Shown piece by piece: positions 38,353 through 47,908 of a stretch of 64,000 bases of DNA (the first letter of the stretch is position 1; every line of letters begins with the position of its first letter). A program made the translations under genes and the position numbers. Where the stretch lies: positions 124,001 to 188,000 of the forward strand of contig NZ_VOHE01000006.1 of assembly GCF_007859305.1 (NCBI RefSeq), written 5' to 3'. This DNA comes from Luteimonas wenzhouensis. Its GTDB lineage: Bacteria > Pseudomonadota > Gammaproteobacteria > Xanthomonadales > Xanthomonadaceae. Below the pieces are notes generated by a model, which made no database searches, had not been told where the DNA came from, and saw only the letters and a program-made list of their open reading frames with translations.

Positions 38353-38741
38353 GCCACCGCTCCCAGGCGCTCGAACACCTTGGTCAGCTTGTCGTTGAGG
38401 GTGGCGGCGGTGAACGGCTTGATCACGTAGCCGTTCACGCCGGCCTGCGCGGCCTCGATGATCTGCTCGCGCTTGGCCTCGGCGGTGACCATCAGCACCG
38501 GGACCTTCGACAGCGCGGCGTCGGCGCGGATCGCCTTGAGCAGGTCGATGCCGGGCATGCCGGGCATGTTCCAGTCGGTGATCACCAGGTCGAACGGGCC
38601 CTTGCGCAGCTCCACCAGCGCCGAGGTGCCGTCGTCGGCCTCGACCGTGTTGAAGAACCCCAGGTCGTTGAGCAGGTTCTTGACGATGCGACGCATGGTC
38701 GAGAAGTCGTCGACGATGAGGATGCGGATGTTCTTGTCCAT
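38349..38741 (-). CDS. cheY: Chemotaxis response regulator CheY (motor type)
   Basis: Receiver-only protein of 130 residues, very close to enteric CheY in sequence ([21 protein letters not shown]). The phosphoacceptor is Asp56 in [12 protein letters not shown], with Thr in MVTAEA and Lys in VIKPF. It should bind FliM and switch rotation. It starts 40 bases after fliA and overlaps cheZ. Confidence 0.96.
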   Translation of the reverse strand: MDKNIRILIVDDFSTMRRIVKNLLNDLGFFNTVEADDGTSALVELRKGPFDLVITDWNMPGMPGIDLLKAIRADAALSKVPVLMVTAEAKREQIIEAAQAGVNGYVIKPFTAATLNDKLTKVFERLGAVA

Positions 38742-38781
38742 GGGGCCTCGTGGTAGCGGGGGTGGGTGGTGCGCGGGGCGC

Positions 38782-39546
38782 TCAGGGCAGGTCGTGGTCG
38801 TCGTCGTCGCCGTCGTCGCGGTGCCAGTCGGCCAGCCGCGCGCGCAGGCGCACCGCGGCCTGGCCGTGGATCTGGCACACGCGCGACTCGCTCACGCCCA
38901 GCACCGCGCCGATCTCGCGCAGGTTCAGTTCCTGCTCGTAGTACAGCGACAGCACCAGGCGCTCGCGTTCGGGCAGGCCGGCGATCGCCTCGGCCAGCGC
39001 GTCGCGGAATGCGGACTGCTCGAACGCGCGCTCGGGCGTCGCGGTGCCGCGGCTGGCCACGCGGGCCTCGCCGTCGTGTTCGTCCATGTGCGCGTCCAGG
39101 CTCACCAGCTGGCCGCGCGCGGAGTTCTCGACCATGGCGTGGTACTCGTCCAGCGACACGCCCAGTTCGGCCGCGACCTGCTGCGCGGTGGCCGCCTGGC
39201 CGGTACGCTGCTCGACCTCGCGGGTGGCCGCGACCAGGTCGCGGTAGCGGCGGTGCACCGAGCGCGGCACCCAGTCGCCGCGGCGGATCTCGTCGATCAT
39301 CGCGCCGCGGATGCGGATCGAGGCGTAGGTCTCGAAGGCCGCGCCCTGGTCGGACTGGAAATTGCGCGCGGCCTCGATCAGGCCGAGCATGCCGGCCTGC
39401 ACCAGGTCGTCGATCTCCACGCTCGCGGGCAGGCGCGCGGCCAGGTGGTGGGCGATGCGGCGCACCAGTTCGCCGTGGCGCTCGACCACCTCGGCGGGCG
39501 AGCCCTGCTGGTTGGCGCGGTACTGCGCGGCGGCGGCCATGTTCAT
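38782..39546 (-). CDS. fliA: Flagellar sigma factor FliA (sigma-28)
   Basis: Sigma-70-family factor of group 3 that transcribes late flagellar and chemotaxis genes. The 254 residues show region 2 ([32 protein letters not shown] split over about 24-55), region 3 (about 115-160) and region 4 with [24 protein letters not shown] as the -35 helix-turn-helix. The ATG at 39546 overlaps the flhG stop (ATGA); a second Met is two codons on. Four matching promoters are found in this window. Confidence 0.96.
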   Translation of the reverse strand: MNMAAAAQYRANQQGSPAEVVERHGELVRRIAHHLAARLPASVEIDDLVQAGMLGLIEAARNFQSDQGAAFETYASIRIRGAMIDEIRRGDWVPRSVHRRYRDLVAATREVEQRTGQAATAQQVAAELGVSLDEYHAMVENSARGQLVSLDAHMDEHDGEARVASRGTATPERAFEQSAFRDALAEAIAGLPERERLVLSLYYEQELNLREIGAVLGVSESRVCQIHGQAAVRLRARLADWHRDDGDDDDHDLP

Positions 39547-40418
39547 GCCATCGCCCCCCGCGCCGGCGCCACCAGGCGCTCGAGGAAGAACTCGACGTGG
39601 CCGCGCGCGCCGGCCGGCGACTGCCATTGGCGCGAGCGCCGGGCGATGTCGCGGAACGCCACCGACGAGGGCGCCGACGGGAACGCGTCGACCACGGGCT
39701 CCTGGCGCTGGACCGCGCGCCGCAGCCACTCGTCGCGCGGGATCGCGCCCAGGTAGTTGAGGGTGACGTCGAGGAAGCGCGAGCTGACCCGCTCGAGCTT
39801 GTCGAACAGCTGCCGGCCCTCGCGCTGGTCCTGGACCTGGTTGGCCAGCACCTGCACCCGGGCCACGCCGCGGTCGCGGCTGAGCACCTTGATCAGGGCG
39901 TAGGCGTCGGTGACCGAGGCCGGTTCGTCGCAGACCACCACGATCACGTCCTGCGCGGCCTGGCAGAAGGTCAGCACGCCGTCGGCGATCCCGGCGGCGT
40001 TGTCGACCACCATCACGTCCAGGTCGAGGTCGAGCTGCGAGAACGCGTGCACCAGGCCCACGTGCTGGGCCGGGGTGAGTTCGGTCATGTGCCGCTTGCC
40101 CGAGGCGGCCGGGACCACCATCAGGCCGTTGGGGGCCTGGATCACGGTGTCGCGCAGTTCGCAGCGGTCGGCGAACACGTCGGCCAGGGTGTGGCGCGGC
40201 GCCAGGCCCAGCATCACGTCGACGTTGGCCAGGCCCAGGTCGGTGTCCAGCAGCAGGGTGCGCTGGCCGGCCGCGACCATCGCCGCGGCCAGGTTGACCG
40301 AGACGGAGGTCTTGCCGACACCGCCCTTGCCGCTGGCGACGGCGATCACCCGGACCGGGCCGGGGACACCGGGCTGGCCGGCGGCGGCGGCGGACGGATG
40401 GGGGTCAGGCGACTGCAT
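39543..40418 (-). CDS. flhG: Flagellar number regulator FlhG (FleN, MinD-like ATPase)
   Basis: MinD/ParA-type ATPase that limits the number of polar flagella and antagonises FleQ. The 291 residues include the deviant Walker A GKGGVGKTSVS, LLLDTDLGLANVDVMLGL and VVVDNAAGI. The start MQSPDPHP at 40418 overlaps flhF by 14 bases; the Ala/Pro-rich N-terminus corresponds to the segment that in other FlhG proteins stimulates FlhF. It precedes fliA with an ATGA overlap. Confidence 0.95.
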   Translation of the reverse strand: MQSPDPHPSAAAAGQPGVPGPVRVIAVASGKGGVGKTSVSVNLAAAMVAAGQRTLLLDTDLGLANVDVMLGLAPRHTLADVFADRCELRDTVIQAPNGLMVVPAASGKRHMTELTPAQHVGLVHAFSQLDLDLDVMVVDNAAGIADGVLTFCQAAQDVIVVVCDEPASVTDAYALIKVLSRDRGVARVQVLANQVQDQREGRQLFDKLERVSSRFLDVTLNYLGAIPRDEWLRRAVQRQEPVVDAFPSAPSSVAFRDIARRSRQWQSPAGARGHVEFFLERLVAPARGAMA

Positions 40419-42120
40419 GGCGATCCTCGGTGACGAGGGGGTTATCGGCAGCACGGCGGGTTTTCTCCAGTGACTGGACGAGGCGGTGGGCATCGGCGGC
40501 TTCCAGGTCGCCCGGGACCTGCTGGCCGCCGGCGGTGTAGGCCAGCCCGAGCTCGTGGCGGACCAGCACCGAAAGCGCCGAGCCGGGCTGGCAGGTCTCG
40601 TCGAGCTTGGTCAGGACCACGCCGTCGGGCTTGGCGGGGCGGTAGCGGCGGATCACTTCCCCCAGGTCCTGCGGGTGGGCGTTGGCCGGCAGCACCAGCA
40701 GGCTGCGCACCCGCTTGGCGGCGCGCAGCCACAGGATCTGGCTGAACACGGCGCGGTCGCGCGGGGCGTGGCCGGTGGTGTCGACCAGCACCAGCGGGTA
40801 GTCCTGCAGCTGCTCCAGGGCGGCCTGCAGGCCGTCGGGGCCCTGCGCCTCGCAGACCGTGATGCCCAACCGGCGGCCCAGGGCCTGCAGCTGCTCCAGG
40901 GCGCCGGCGCGCTGGCCGTCGGTGGTGACCAGGGCCACGTCGCGGGCGCGGTGGCGCGCGGCGAACCGGGCGGCGAGCTTGGCCGCGGTGGTGGTCTTGC
41001 CGGCGCCGGTGGGACCGACCAGGGCGATCACCCCGCCGTCCTCGATCGGCTCGCCGTGCACGATCGGCAGCAGCCGCGCCAGGGCGGCGTGCATCGGGCC
41101 GTGGACCTGGTCCGGGGCCAGGGTGGGATCGATCCCCGCGGCGACTTCGCGCGCCAGCGACTCGCTGCAGCCGTAGCCGGTGAGCGCGTCGAGCACCGCC
41201 GCGCGCGCCGGCGAGCCGCGCAGGCGTTCGATCGAGAGCTGCTCGAGCTGGGTCTCCATCATCCGCCGCATCCGCGCCAGCTCTTCGCGCATGGCGACGA
41301 TCGCCGGATCCTGCTCGGGCGCGGCGACGACCTGCAGCGCGGGCGGCGTGGCCGCGGCGGGTGCCGGGGCCGGGGCTGGCGTGGTGGCGGCGGACTCGAC
41401 CGGCGGCTCGGGCCGTTCGGGCACGGGCAGTTCCGGCGGGAGGCGGTCGAACTCGTCGGCCGCCGGCTCCCCGTCGCGGCCGGCGCTGGCGCGCGGCGTG
41501 GCGTCGAGCGCGGCCATCATCGCCTCGAACCGGCTCGGCGCGGCCGGGGCGGCGGGTGCCGCCGCCGGGCTCCGGTCGCGGTGCGGGCGCGGAGCCGCTG
41601 CAGCTGCCGGGGCCCGGGCCGGCGAAGCCGGGGTGGCCGGGCGGGCGCCGTCGCGGATCCCGCTGGCCGGCGCCGGGACGCCGGCAGGCGCGGGACGGGC
41701 GGGGGTGCCGCCGCCCGCGTCGGCCGCCGCCGGGGTGCCGGTGGTCAGCTCGGCCAGGGTCTGGCCCTCGTCGATCCGGAACACGGCGCGGGCCCGCGAG
41801 AGCAGGCTCTCGCGCACCCCGTCGCGGCGCGCGGCCGAGGCCGGGGCGTGGGCGGTCGGAGTCGTGGAGGTCGGGGCGCCGGACGCGGCACGTTCCGGCA
41901 CCGTGCCGGCCTGGGCGCCGGCGTCCTCCAGGCCCGGTGCCGCGGCGCGCAGCGCCTGCGTCACCAGGGCCTCGTCGTAGTCGGTGGCGGCCACCACCTC
42001 GATGCCGGCGCCGCCGGCGCCAGGGCGTGTGGACAGGATGACCGCGTCCGGTCCCTGTTCTTCCCGGACCATGCGCAGGGCGGTGCGCATGTCGGGAGCG
42101 GTGAAACGCTTGATTCGCAT
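40405..42120 (-). CDS. flhF: Flagellar placement GTPase FlhF
   Basis: SRP-family GTPase that marks the pole for flagellar assembly. The 571 residues start with the conserved MRIKRFTAPDMRTALRMVREE B-domain, followed by a long Ala/Pro/Arg-rich linker (about 90-290), an N-domain and the GTPase G-domain with GPTGAGKTTTAAKLAA, the switch DTTGHAPRD and TKLDET. The start at 42120 is clear from the conserved first residues. A sigma-54-like promoter lies about 50 bases upstream and a repeat-filled gap before that. Confidence 0.96.
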   Translation of the reverse strand: MRIKRFTAPDMRTALRMVREEQGPDAVILSTRPGAGGAGIEVVAATDYDEALVTQALRAAAPGLEDAGAQAGTVPERAASGAPTSTTPTAHAPASAARRDGVRESLLSRARAVFRIDEGQTLAELTTGTPAAADAGGGTPARPAPAGVPAPASGIRDGARPATPASPARAPAAAAAPRPHRDRSPAAAPAAPAAPSRFEAMMAALDATPRASAGRDGEPAADEFDRLPPELPVPERPEPPVESAATTPAPAPAPAAATPPALQVVAAPEQDPAIVAMREELARMRRMMETQLEQLSIERLRGSPARAAVLDALTGYGCSESLAREVAAGIDPTLAPDQVHGPMHAALARLLPIVHGEPIEDGGVIALVGPTGAGKTTTAAKLAARFAARHRARDVALVTTDGQRAGALEQLQALGRRLGITVCEAQGPDGLQAALEQLQDYPLVLVDTTGHAPRDRAVFSQILWLRAAKRVRSLLVLPANAHPQDLGEVIRRYRPAKPDGVVLTKLDETCQPGSALSVLVRHELGLAYTAGGQQVPGDLEAADAHRLVQSLEKTRRAADNPLVTEDRHAVA

Positions 42121-42168
42121 GTCGAAAGCCCGTCTGGAGCGGCCTGGAGCCGGCCTGCCCCCTTCCCT

Positions 42169-42183
42169 GCAAGACCTGGGCCG
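42169..42183 (-). promoter_or_regulatory. Sigma-54 promoter candidate for the flhF operon
   Basis: CGGCCCAGGTCTTGC on the minus strand keeps the invariant GG and GC at the correct 10-base separation and the TTGC -12 box. It ends 48 bases before the flhF ATG. Weaker in the -24 box than the fliE site. Confidence 0.5.
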
Positions 42184-42273
42184 GAATGTTTCCCCGCCTC
42201 CGCCGGAAGCTTGGCGCGCCCCCGGCGACGGAAATCCGGCCCCGCCCGCCGGCAACGTCGCCACCCCGGGACG

Positions 42274-42311
42274 CTCCCTCCCCCGCTTGCGGGGGAGGGT
42301 TGGGGTGGGGG
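42274..42311. repeat. G-rich palindromic intergenic repeat, copy B
   Basis: A 38-base element with arms around CCCGCTTGCGGG followed by GGGTTGGGGTGGGGG. Copy C (42489-42526) differs at one base. Confidence 0.88.
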
Positions 42312-42351
42312 CTGCCCGCCGCCGGCGTGACCTGATGCCGCCCCCTCCCGG

Positions 42352-42375
42352 CCTCCCCCCGCACGCGGGGGGAGG
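42352..42375. repeat. Palindrome related to the G-rich repeats
   Basis: CCTCCCCCCGC and its perfect complement flank a two-base centre. It lies between the two full repeats and resembles their palindromic arms without the G-rich tail. Confidence 0.7.
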
Positions 42376-42488
42376 AGTCTCGCAACGCCTTCTCCAGCAG
42401 CCTCCCACGCATGCGGGGAGGAGCGGTGTTGCCGCTTCGTACGGAGCCGGTCGCGGCCCCGTCCCCCACACCGTGCCGCCGGCAACGG

Positions 42489-42526
42489 CTCCCTCCCCCG
42501 CTTGCGGGGGAGGGCTGGGGTGGGGG
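42489..42526. repeat. G-rich palindromic intergenic repeat, copy C
   Basis: Same orientation as copy B, 215 bases away, identical except for one base in the G-rich tail (GGGCTGGGG instead of GGGTTGGGG). Confidence 0.88.
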
Positions 42527-42637
42527 CACGCCTGCCGCCGGCATGAGCTGGGCCGCTCCCTCCAGCTCCATGGGCGGGGCGGGGTGTTGACGCGGCCCAT
42601 GCGCCGGTCGCGTGACGCGCCGCCTCGCGACCGCGCC

Positions 42638-42661
42638 TGTAGGAGCGGCTTCAGCCGCGAC
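42638..42661. repeat. Single REP-like element
   Basis: Exact third copy of the 24-base element found as an inverted pair at 2804-2864, here about 100 bases after the flhA stop. Confidence 0.85.
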
Positions 42662-42763
42662 CCGTCGCCAGCGCCACGTCGCGGCCGACGTGGCGGGCCG
42701 GGTCGTGGCAGCAGTCGCTCCTCCAAGGGGAGAGCAGGATGTCGGAAGGCCAGAGGGCCGGCC

Positions 42764-44839
42764 TCACCCCACCGAGCCCACCAGGCGCAGGCGCTTGTCT
42801 TCCGGCACTTCGGCATACGCCAGCACCGCCAGCGAGGGCACGCTGTGGCGCACCAGCCGCGCCACCGCGGCGCGCACGCCGCCGGGCACCAGCAGCACCG
42901 CCGGCTCGCCGCGGCTTTCCTGGCGGCGCACGCACTCGCCCAGGTTCTGGTGCAGGCGCTCGGCCAGGCCCGGCTCCAGCGCCGCGCCCTGGCCGTTGAC
43001 CGAATCCTGCAACACCTGCTCCAGCGCCGGGGCCAGGGTGTAGACCGGCAGCTCCGGCGCCATGCCGTTGATCTCCTGGACGATGAAGCGGCCCAGCGCG
43101 ACCCGCACCGCGGCGGTGAGCGCGGCCGGGTCCTGGGTGTGGGCGCCGTGCTCGAGCAGGGCCTCGACGATCTGCCGCATCTGCCGCACCGGCACCCGGT
43201 CGGCCAGCAGCGACTGCAGCACCTTGACCACCACCGACAGCGGCAGCAGCTTGGGCACCAGGTCCTCGACCAGCTTGGGCACGCTGCGGCCGAGCGTGGC
43301 CAGCAGGTTCTGCACCTCGTCGTGGCCGAGCAGTTCGGCCGCATGCTCGCGCACGATGTGCGAGAGATGGGTGGCGGCGACGGTGGAGGCGTCGACCACG
43401 GTGTAGCCCAGCGACTCGGCGTGCGCGCGCTGGCCCGGCACGATCCACACCGCGTCCAGGCCGAAGGCCGGGTCCTTGCCCGGGATGCCGTCGAGCGGCC
43501 CGAACACCTGTCCCGGGTCCAGCGCCATTTCGCGGTCGGGCACCAGTTCGCCGGTGGCGACCGGGACCCCGTGTACCAGCAGCCGGTACTGGCCGGGCGC
43601 GAGCTCGAGGTTGTCGCGCACGTGCACCGCCGGGATCAGGAACCCCAGGTCCTGGGTCAGCTTGCGCCGCACGCCCTTGAGCCGCGCCAGCAGCTGCCCG
43701 CCCTGGGCCTGGTCGACCAGCGGGATCAGCCGGTAGCCGACCTCCATCGCCAGCGGCTCCAGCGGCCGCACCTCGTCCCAGCTCAGTTCGGGCACCGCGG
43801 CCGTCGCGGCCGGGGCGCCATCCGTCGCCGCGGCCTCGCCCTCCTGCGCCACCGCCGCGCCCGCGCGCAGCCGCCACGCGGCCCAGCCCAGGAGCGCGGC
43901 CAGGGCCAGGAACGGCAGGTTCGGCATGCCCGGCACCACCCCGACCAGGCCCATCAGCAACGCCGCCACGGCCAGCGCGCGCTGCTGGCCGAACACCTGC
44001 TTGTGCACGCTCTCGCCCATCTCGTGCTCGCCGGTGGAGCGGGTGACGAGCATCGCGGTGGCGACCGCGATCAGCAGCGCCGGCAGCTGCGCGACCAGGC
44101 CGTCGCCGATCGCCAGCGTGGTGTAGACCTGGGCGGAATCGGCGAGCGACAGCCCGTGCGAGAACAGCCCGATCACGATCCCGCCGACCAGGTTGATCGC
44201 CAGGATCAGAATGCCGGCGATCGCGTCGCCGCGGACGAACTTGCTGGCGCCGTCCATCGCGCCGTAGAAGTCGGCCTCCTCGCGCACTTCCTGGCGCCGG
44301 GCCTTGGCTTCCTCGCGGGTCAGCAGGCCGGCGTTGAGGTCGGCGTCGATCGCCATCTGCTTGCCGGGCAGGGCATCGAGGATGAACCGCGCCGACACTT
44401 CCGAGATGCGGGTCGCGCCCTTGGTCACGACCACGAAGTTGATGATGGTCAGGATCGCGAATACCACGATGCCGACCGCGTAGCTGCCGCCGATCACGAA
44501 CTCGGCGAACGACTCGATCACGTGGCCGGCCGCGGCCGGACCCTCGTGGCCGTGCAGCAGCACCACCCGGGTCGAGGCCACGTTCAGCGCCAGCCGCAGC
44601 AGGGTGACCATCAGCAGCACGCTGGGGAACACCGAGAACTCCAGCGGCCGGCGCACGTACACCACCGCCAGCATCACCACCAGCGACAGCGCGATGTTGA
44701 TCGTGAACAGCGCGTCCAGCAGCACCGGCGACAGCGGCACCACCACCATCGCCAGCAGGGCCAGGACCACCAGCGGCGCGGCCAGGCCGCCGCGCATCGC
44801 CGCCAGGATCCCGGCGCCGCGCCCGGGCACGCTGCTCAT
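42764..44839 (-). CDS. flhA: Flagellar export gate protein FlhA
   Basis: Large inner-membrane component of the flagellar type III export apparatus, 691 residues. Eight helices occupy about 20-330, with the conserved FHIPEP-like cytoplasmic loop (RISEVSARFILDALPGKQMAIDADLNAG) and the C-terminal cytoplasmic ring domain (about 360-691) that binds export substrates and chaperones. The start at 44839 overlaps the flhB stop (ATGA). The preferred start is the coupled one, although an internal Met (residue 15) could serve. Confidence 0.96.
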   Translation of the reverse strand: MSSVPGRGAGILAAMRGGLAAPLVVLALLAMVVVPLSPVLLDALFTINIALSLVVMLAVVYVRRPLEFSVFPSVLLMVTLLRLALNVASTRVVLLHGHEGPAAAGHVIESFAEFVIGGSYAVGIVVFAILTIINFVVVTKGATRISEVSARFILDALPGKQMAIDADLNAGLLTREEAKARRQEVREEADFYGAMDGASKFVRGDAIAGILILAINLVGGIVIGLFSHGLSLADSAQVYTTLAIGDGLVAQLPALLIAVATAMLVTRSTGEHEMGESVHKQVFGQQRALAVAALLMGLVGVVPGMPNLPFLALAALLGWAAWRLRAGAAVAQEGEAAATDGAPAATAAVPELSWDEVRPLEPLAMEVGYRLIPLVDQAQGGQLLARLKGVRRKLTQDLGFLIPAVHVRDNLELAPGQYRLLVHGVPVATGELVPDREMALDPGQVFGPLDGIPGKDPAFGLDAVWIVPGQRAHAESLGYTVVDASTVAATHLSHIVREHAAELLGHDEVQNLLATLGRSVPKLVEDLVPKLLPLSVVVKVLQSLLADRVPVRQMRQIVEALLEHGAHTQDPAALTAAVRVALGRFIVQEINGMAPELPVYTLAPALEQVLQDSVNGQGAALEPGLAERLHQNLGECVRRQESRGEPAVLLVPGGVRAAVARLVRHSVPSLAVLAYAEVPEDKRLRLVGSVG

Positions 44840-45993
44840 CGCGCCGGACTCCCGTCGCCGTCGGCCGGGTCGGGCGCGCCCTCGGCGCCCACGTCCAGCG
44901 GTGCCAGCTCGGGCATCGGCCCGCGGCCGGGCACCCAGGCCCGCAGCTGGTAGACGTAGGACAGCACCTGCGCGACGGCGGCGTAGAGTTTCACCGGGAT
45001 TTCCTGGTCGACCTGGGCCATCCGATACAAGGCGCGTGCCAGCGGCGGCGCCTCGACGATCGCGACCCGGTGCTTTTCGGCGATGGCGCGGATCGCCAGC
45101 GCCAGTTCGTCCACGCCCCTGGCCACCACCACCGGGGCGCGCATGCCGGGCTTGTACTTCATCGCCACCGCATAGTGGGTCGGGTTCACCACCACCACGT
45201 CGGCCGCCGGCACCGCGTCCATCATCCGCCGCTGCGACAGCTGCCGCGCCACCTGGCGCACCTTCGCCTTGACCTCGGGGTTGCCCTCGAGCTCCTTGTG
45301 CTCGTCGCGCACCTCCTGCTTGGTCATCTTCAGCTTGTTGCGGTGCTGGAAGTGCTGCCAGGGCACGTCGATCGCCGCCAGCAGCAGCAGCGAGCCGACC
45401 ATCGCCAGCACCGCGCCCAGCACCAGGTCCACCCCGCCGGCGACCGAAGCCTCCAGCGAGGCCTGCGGCAGCGCCAGCAGGGCCGCGAACGCGCGCCACA
45501 CCACCCAGCCGCCGACGCCGCCGATCAGCGCCACCCGCAGCAGCGAACGCAGCAGTTCGGCCAGGCTCTCGCTGCCGTACATCCGGGCCAGGCCCTTCTG
45601 CGGGTTGAGGCGGGCGAAGTCGGGCTTGAGCGCCTGCGAGGCGAAGCGCAGCCCACCCATCGCCGCCGGCGAGATCGCGCATGCGGCCAGCGCCACGGCC
45701 AGCAGCGGCAGCACCGGGACGAACAGGTCGCGCGCCAGCGCCAGCGAGTGGACGAGGATCCGGTCCGGGTCGCCGAGCAGGGCCGGGTCGAGGGTCAGCG
45801 CGTTCTTCATCCAGTCGCGCGCGGCCGCGCCGACGTAGCCGCCGGTGGCCTTGAGCGCCAGTACCGCGCAGCCGAGCACCGCCACGTTGGCCAGTTCGCG
45901 CGAGCGCGGGACCTGGCCCTTCTCGCGCGCGTCGCGCAGCCGTTTCTCGCTCGGGCGTTCGGTGCGGTCCTCCTTTTGCGGCTGTTCGCTCAT
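44836..45993 (-). CDS. flhB: Flagellar export switch protein FlhB
   Basis: Export-apparatus protein that switches substrate specificity from rod/hook to filament after autocleavage. The 385 residues begin with the cytosolic EDRTERPSEKRLRDAREKGQ motif, have four helices, and carry the self-cleavage site NPTH in VVVNPTHYAVAM around residue 270. It starts seven bases after fliR and overlaps flhA. Confidence 0.96.
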   Translation of the reverse strand: MSEQPQKEDRTERPSEKRLRDAREKGQVPRSRELANVAVLGCAVLALKATGGYVGAAARDWMKNALTLDPALLGDPDRILVHSLALARDLFVPVLPLLAVALAACAISPAAMGGLRFASQALKPDFARLNPQKGLARMYGSESLAELLRSLLRVALIGGVGGWVVWRAFAALLALPQASLEASVAGGVDLVLGAVLAMVGSLLLLAAIDVPWQHFQHRNKLKMTKQEVRDEHKELEGNPEVKAKVRQVARQLSQRRMMDAVPAADVVVVNPTHYAVAMKYKPGMRAPVVVARGVDELALAIRAIAEKHRVAIVEAPPLARALYRMAQVDQEIPVKLYAAVAQVLSYVYQLRAWVPGRGPMPELAPLDVGAEGAPDPADGDGSPAR

Positions 45994-46000
45994 CGCCGCC

Positions 46001-46789
46001 TCACCCGGCCAGCGCCCGCGCGGCCGTGAACGCGTCCTCGAACAGCCGCCGCACCGGGGCTTCGATCCCGCGCATCAACAGCATCATCAGGGTCAGCCCG
46101 GCCAGCAGCGAGACTGGCAGGCCGACCGCGATCGGGTTGAGCTGGGAGGCGGCGCGCGCCAGCACGCCGAAGGCGAGGTTCACCGCCAGCAGCGCCATCA
46201 TCACCGGCAGCGCCAGCAGCAGCCCGGCGCGCAGGCAGGCGCCGAAGAACTCCGGCACCGCCGCCAGCAGGCCGGCTACGTCCGGCAGGGCGGCGCCGAC
46301 CGGCACCCCGCCATAGCTGTCGGCGAGCAGGTTCACCAGCGCCAGGTGACCGTCGACGATGAAGAACAGCAGGGCGAACGCCAGGTAGAACCACTGCGAC
46401 AGCACCGGCGAGGAGGTGCCGCTCAAGGGGTCGGCCATGGTCGCGAACGACAGGCCCATGCCCACGCTGACCAGCTCGCCGGCCAGGCGCCCGGCCTCGA
46501 ACGCCAGCCGCAGCATCATCCCGATCGCCACCCCGAGCGAGAACTCGCGCAGCACCCCCAGCACGGTGGCCGCGTCCACGCCCATCGGCGGCGGCGCCGG
46601 CAGCACGCTCGCCATCGCCGCCGACAGCGCCAGGGTGATGACCAGGCGCGCCCGCACCGGGATCCCGCGCCCGCCCACCGCCGGCAGCACCTGCAGCGCC
46701 GCGCCCACGCGCAGCGCGTACCACAGCACCGCGCCGAGCATGGCAAACAGGTCGACCCCGGTCAGCGCGACGAGCGAGACGGTGTCCAC
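46001..46789 (-). CDS. fliR: Flagellar export protein FliR
   Basis: Hydrophobic core subunit of the export gate (FliPQR complex). The 262 residues form about six helices and include the family features VRARLVITLALSAAM and LSLGVAIGMMLRLAFEAGRLAGELV-like sequence. A GTG start at 46789 lies eight bases after the fliQ stop. Confidence 0.95.
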   Translation of the reverse strand: MDTVSLVALTGVDLFAMLGAVLWYALRVGAALQVLPAVGGRGIPVRARLVITLALSAAMASVLPAPPPMGVDAATVLGVLREFSLGVAIGMMLRLAFEAGRLAGELVSVGMGLSFATMADPLSGTSSPVLSQWFYLAFALLFFIVDGHLALVNLLADSYGGVPVGAALPDVAGLLAAVPEFFGACLRAGLLLALPVMMALLAVNLAFGVLARAASQLNPIAVGLPVSLLAGLTLMMLLMRGIEAPVRRLFEDAFTAARALAG

Positions 46790-46797
46790 GGCGGGCC

Positions 46798-47067
46798 TCA
46801 GCCGATCAGGTGCGGAATGCGGTGGAACAGGTCGATGGTGAACGCCACCAGGCGCCCGAGCAGGAAATGCCCGGTGGTGGCCAGCACCACCACCAGGCCC
46901 AGCGCCTTGACCACGAACTGGATGGTCGGCTCGTTGACCTGGGTGGCGGCCTGCATCACGCCCACCGCCACGCCCACCACCAGCACCGCGATCAGTGCGG
47001 GGCCGCCGAGGGTGAGCGCCATCTGCAGGCCGCGGGAGATTTCGCCGAGCGCGGTTTCGGGGGTCAT
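46798..47067 (-). CDS. fliQ: Flagellar export protein FliQ
   Basis: Small export-gate subunit of 89 residues with two transmembrane helices (about 17-40 and 52-75) and the conserved QAATQVNEPTIQFVVK loop. It is ten bases after fliP and nine before fliR. Confidence 0.96.
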   Translation of the reverse strand: MTPETALGEISRGLQMALTLGGPALIAVLVVGVAVGVMQAATQVNEPTIQFVVKALGLVVVLATTGHFLLGRLVAFTIDLFHRIPHLIG

Positions 47068-47077
47068 GGCAGGGGCC

Positions 47078-47908
47078 TCACAGCGGGTTGAAGCTGGCCG
47101 CGAGCGAGCCGACGATCAGCACCCAGCCATCGACCAGCACGAACAGCAGGATCTTGAACGGCGCCGAGATCAGCATCGGCGAGAGCATCATCATGCCCAT
47201 CGACATCAGCACGCTCGCCACCACCAGGTCGATGATCACGAACGGGATGTAGACCAGGAACGCGATCTCGAACGCGGTCTTGAGCTCGCTGGTCAGGAAC
47301 GAGGCGGCGAGCACGCCGAACGGCACGTCCTGCGGGCTCGCGTAGGGGCCGGTCTGCGACAGGCCGGCGAAGGTCATCAGGTCGGTCTCGCGCACCTGGG
47401 CGAGCATGAAGCCGCGGAACGGTTCGGACGCGGCCGCCCACGCGGCGCGGAAGTCGAGCTGGTCGTCGAGGTAGGGCGCGATGCCGTTGGCCCAGGCCTG
47501 ATCGAACACCGGCATCATCACCATCGCGGTGAGGAACAGCGCCAGTGCCAGCAGCACCTGGTTGCTCGGCGTCTGCCCGGTGCCCAGCGCCTGGCGCAGC
47601 AGCGCCAGCACGATGATGATCCGGGTGAACGCGGTCAGGCCCAGCAGCGCGGCCGGCAGCAGGGTGATACCGGTCATCAGCGCCAGCACCTGCAGCGGCA
47701 GGCTCACCGGCTGGCCGCCGACGCTGCCGACCTCCACCGAGGGCAGCGGCTGCGCCGGCACGGCCGGCGGATCGACGGCCGGGGCCGCCTGGGCGAAGGC
47801 CATGGCCGGCAGCAGCGCCAGCGCCAGGCTGGCGAGCAGCAGCAGCCAGGCCGGCGCGGCGGCGCGGCGGGTCGCGGCGGGGTGGCGCGGCGCGCGCGGG
47901 AGGGTCAT
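47078..47908 (-). CDS. fliP: Flagellar export protein FliP
   Basis: Core export-gate subunit, 276 residues. An N-terminal cleavable-type signal (AWLLLLASLALALLPAMAFAQA) precedes four helices, as usual for FliP. Conserved parts include LTAFTRIIIVLALLRQALGTGQTPSNQVL and VIIDLVVASVLMSMGMMMLSP in the C-terminal half. The start at 47908 overlaps the fliO stop (ATGA). Confidence 0.96.
   Translation of the reverse strand: MTLPRAPRHPAATRRAAAPAWLLLLASLALALLPAMAFAQAAPAVDPPAVPAQPLPSVEVGSVGGQPVSLPLQVLALMTGITLLPAALLGLTAFTRIIIVLALLRQALGTGQTPSNQVLLALALFLTAMVMMPVFDQAWANGIAPYLDDQLDFRAAWAAASEPFRGFMLAQVRETDLMTFAGLSQTGPYASPQDVPFGVLAASFLTSELKTAFEIAFLVYIPFVIIDLVVASVLMSMGMMMLSPMLISAPFKILLFVLVDGWVLIVGSLAASFNPL

Larger units (their letters stand above)
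42121..42763. other. Repeat-rich gap between flhA and flhF
   Basis: This interval contains no supported gene. It holds a sigma-54-like promoter near the flhF side, two 38-base G-rich palindromic repeats, at least one further strong palindrome (42352-42375) and one REP-like copy (42638-42661). It separates the fliL-flhA unit from the flhF unit. Confidence 0.75.

Noticed and set aside
42250..42270. Second sigma-54-like site upstream of flhF
   Set aside because: The GG/GC spacing can be forced but the -24 box does not match, and a better site lies nearer the gene.
42121..42763. Possible CRISPR-like repeats in the flhA-flhF gap
   Set aside because: The repeats are palindromic, irregularly spaced, few, and without regular unique spacers or cas genes.
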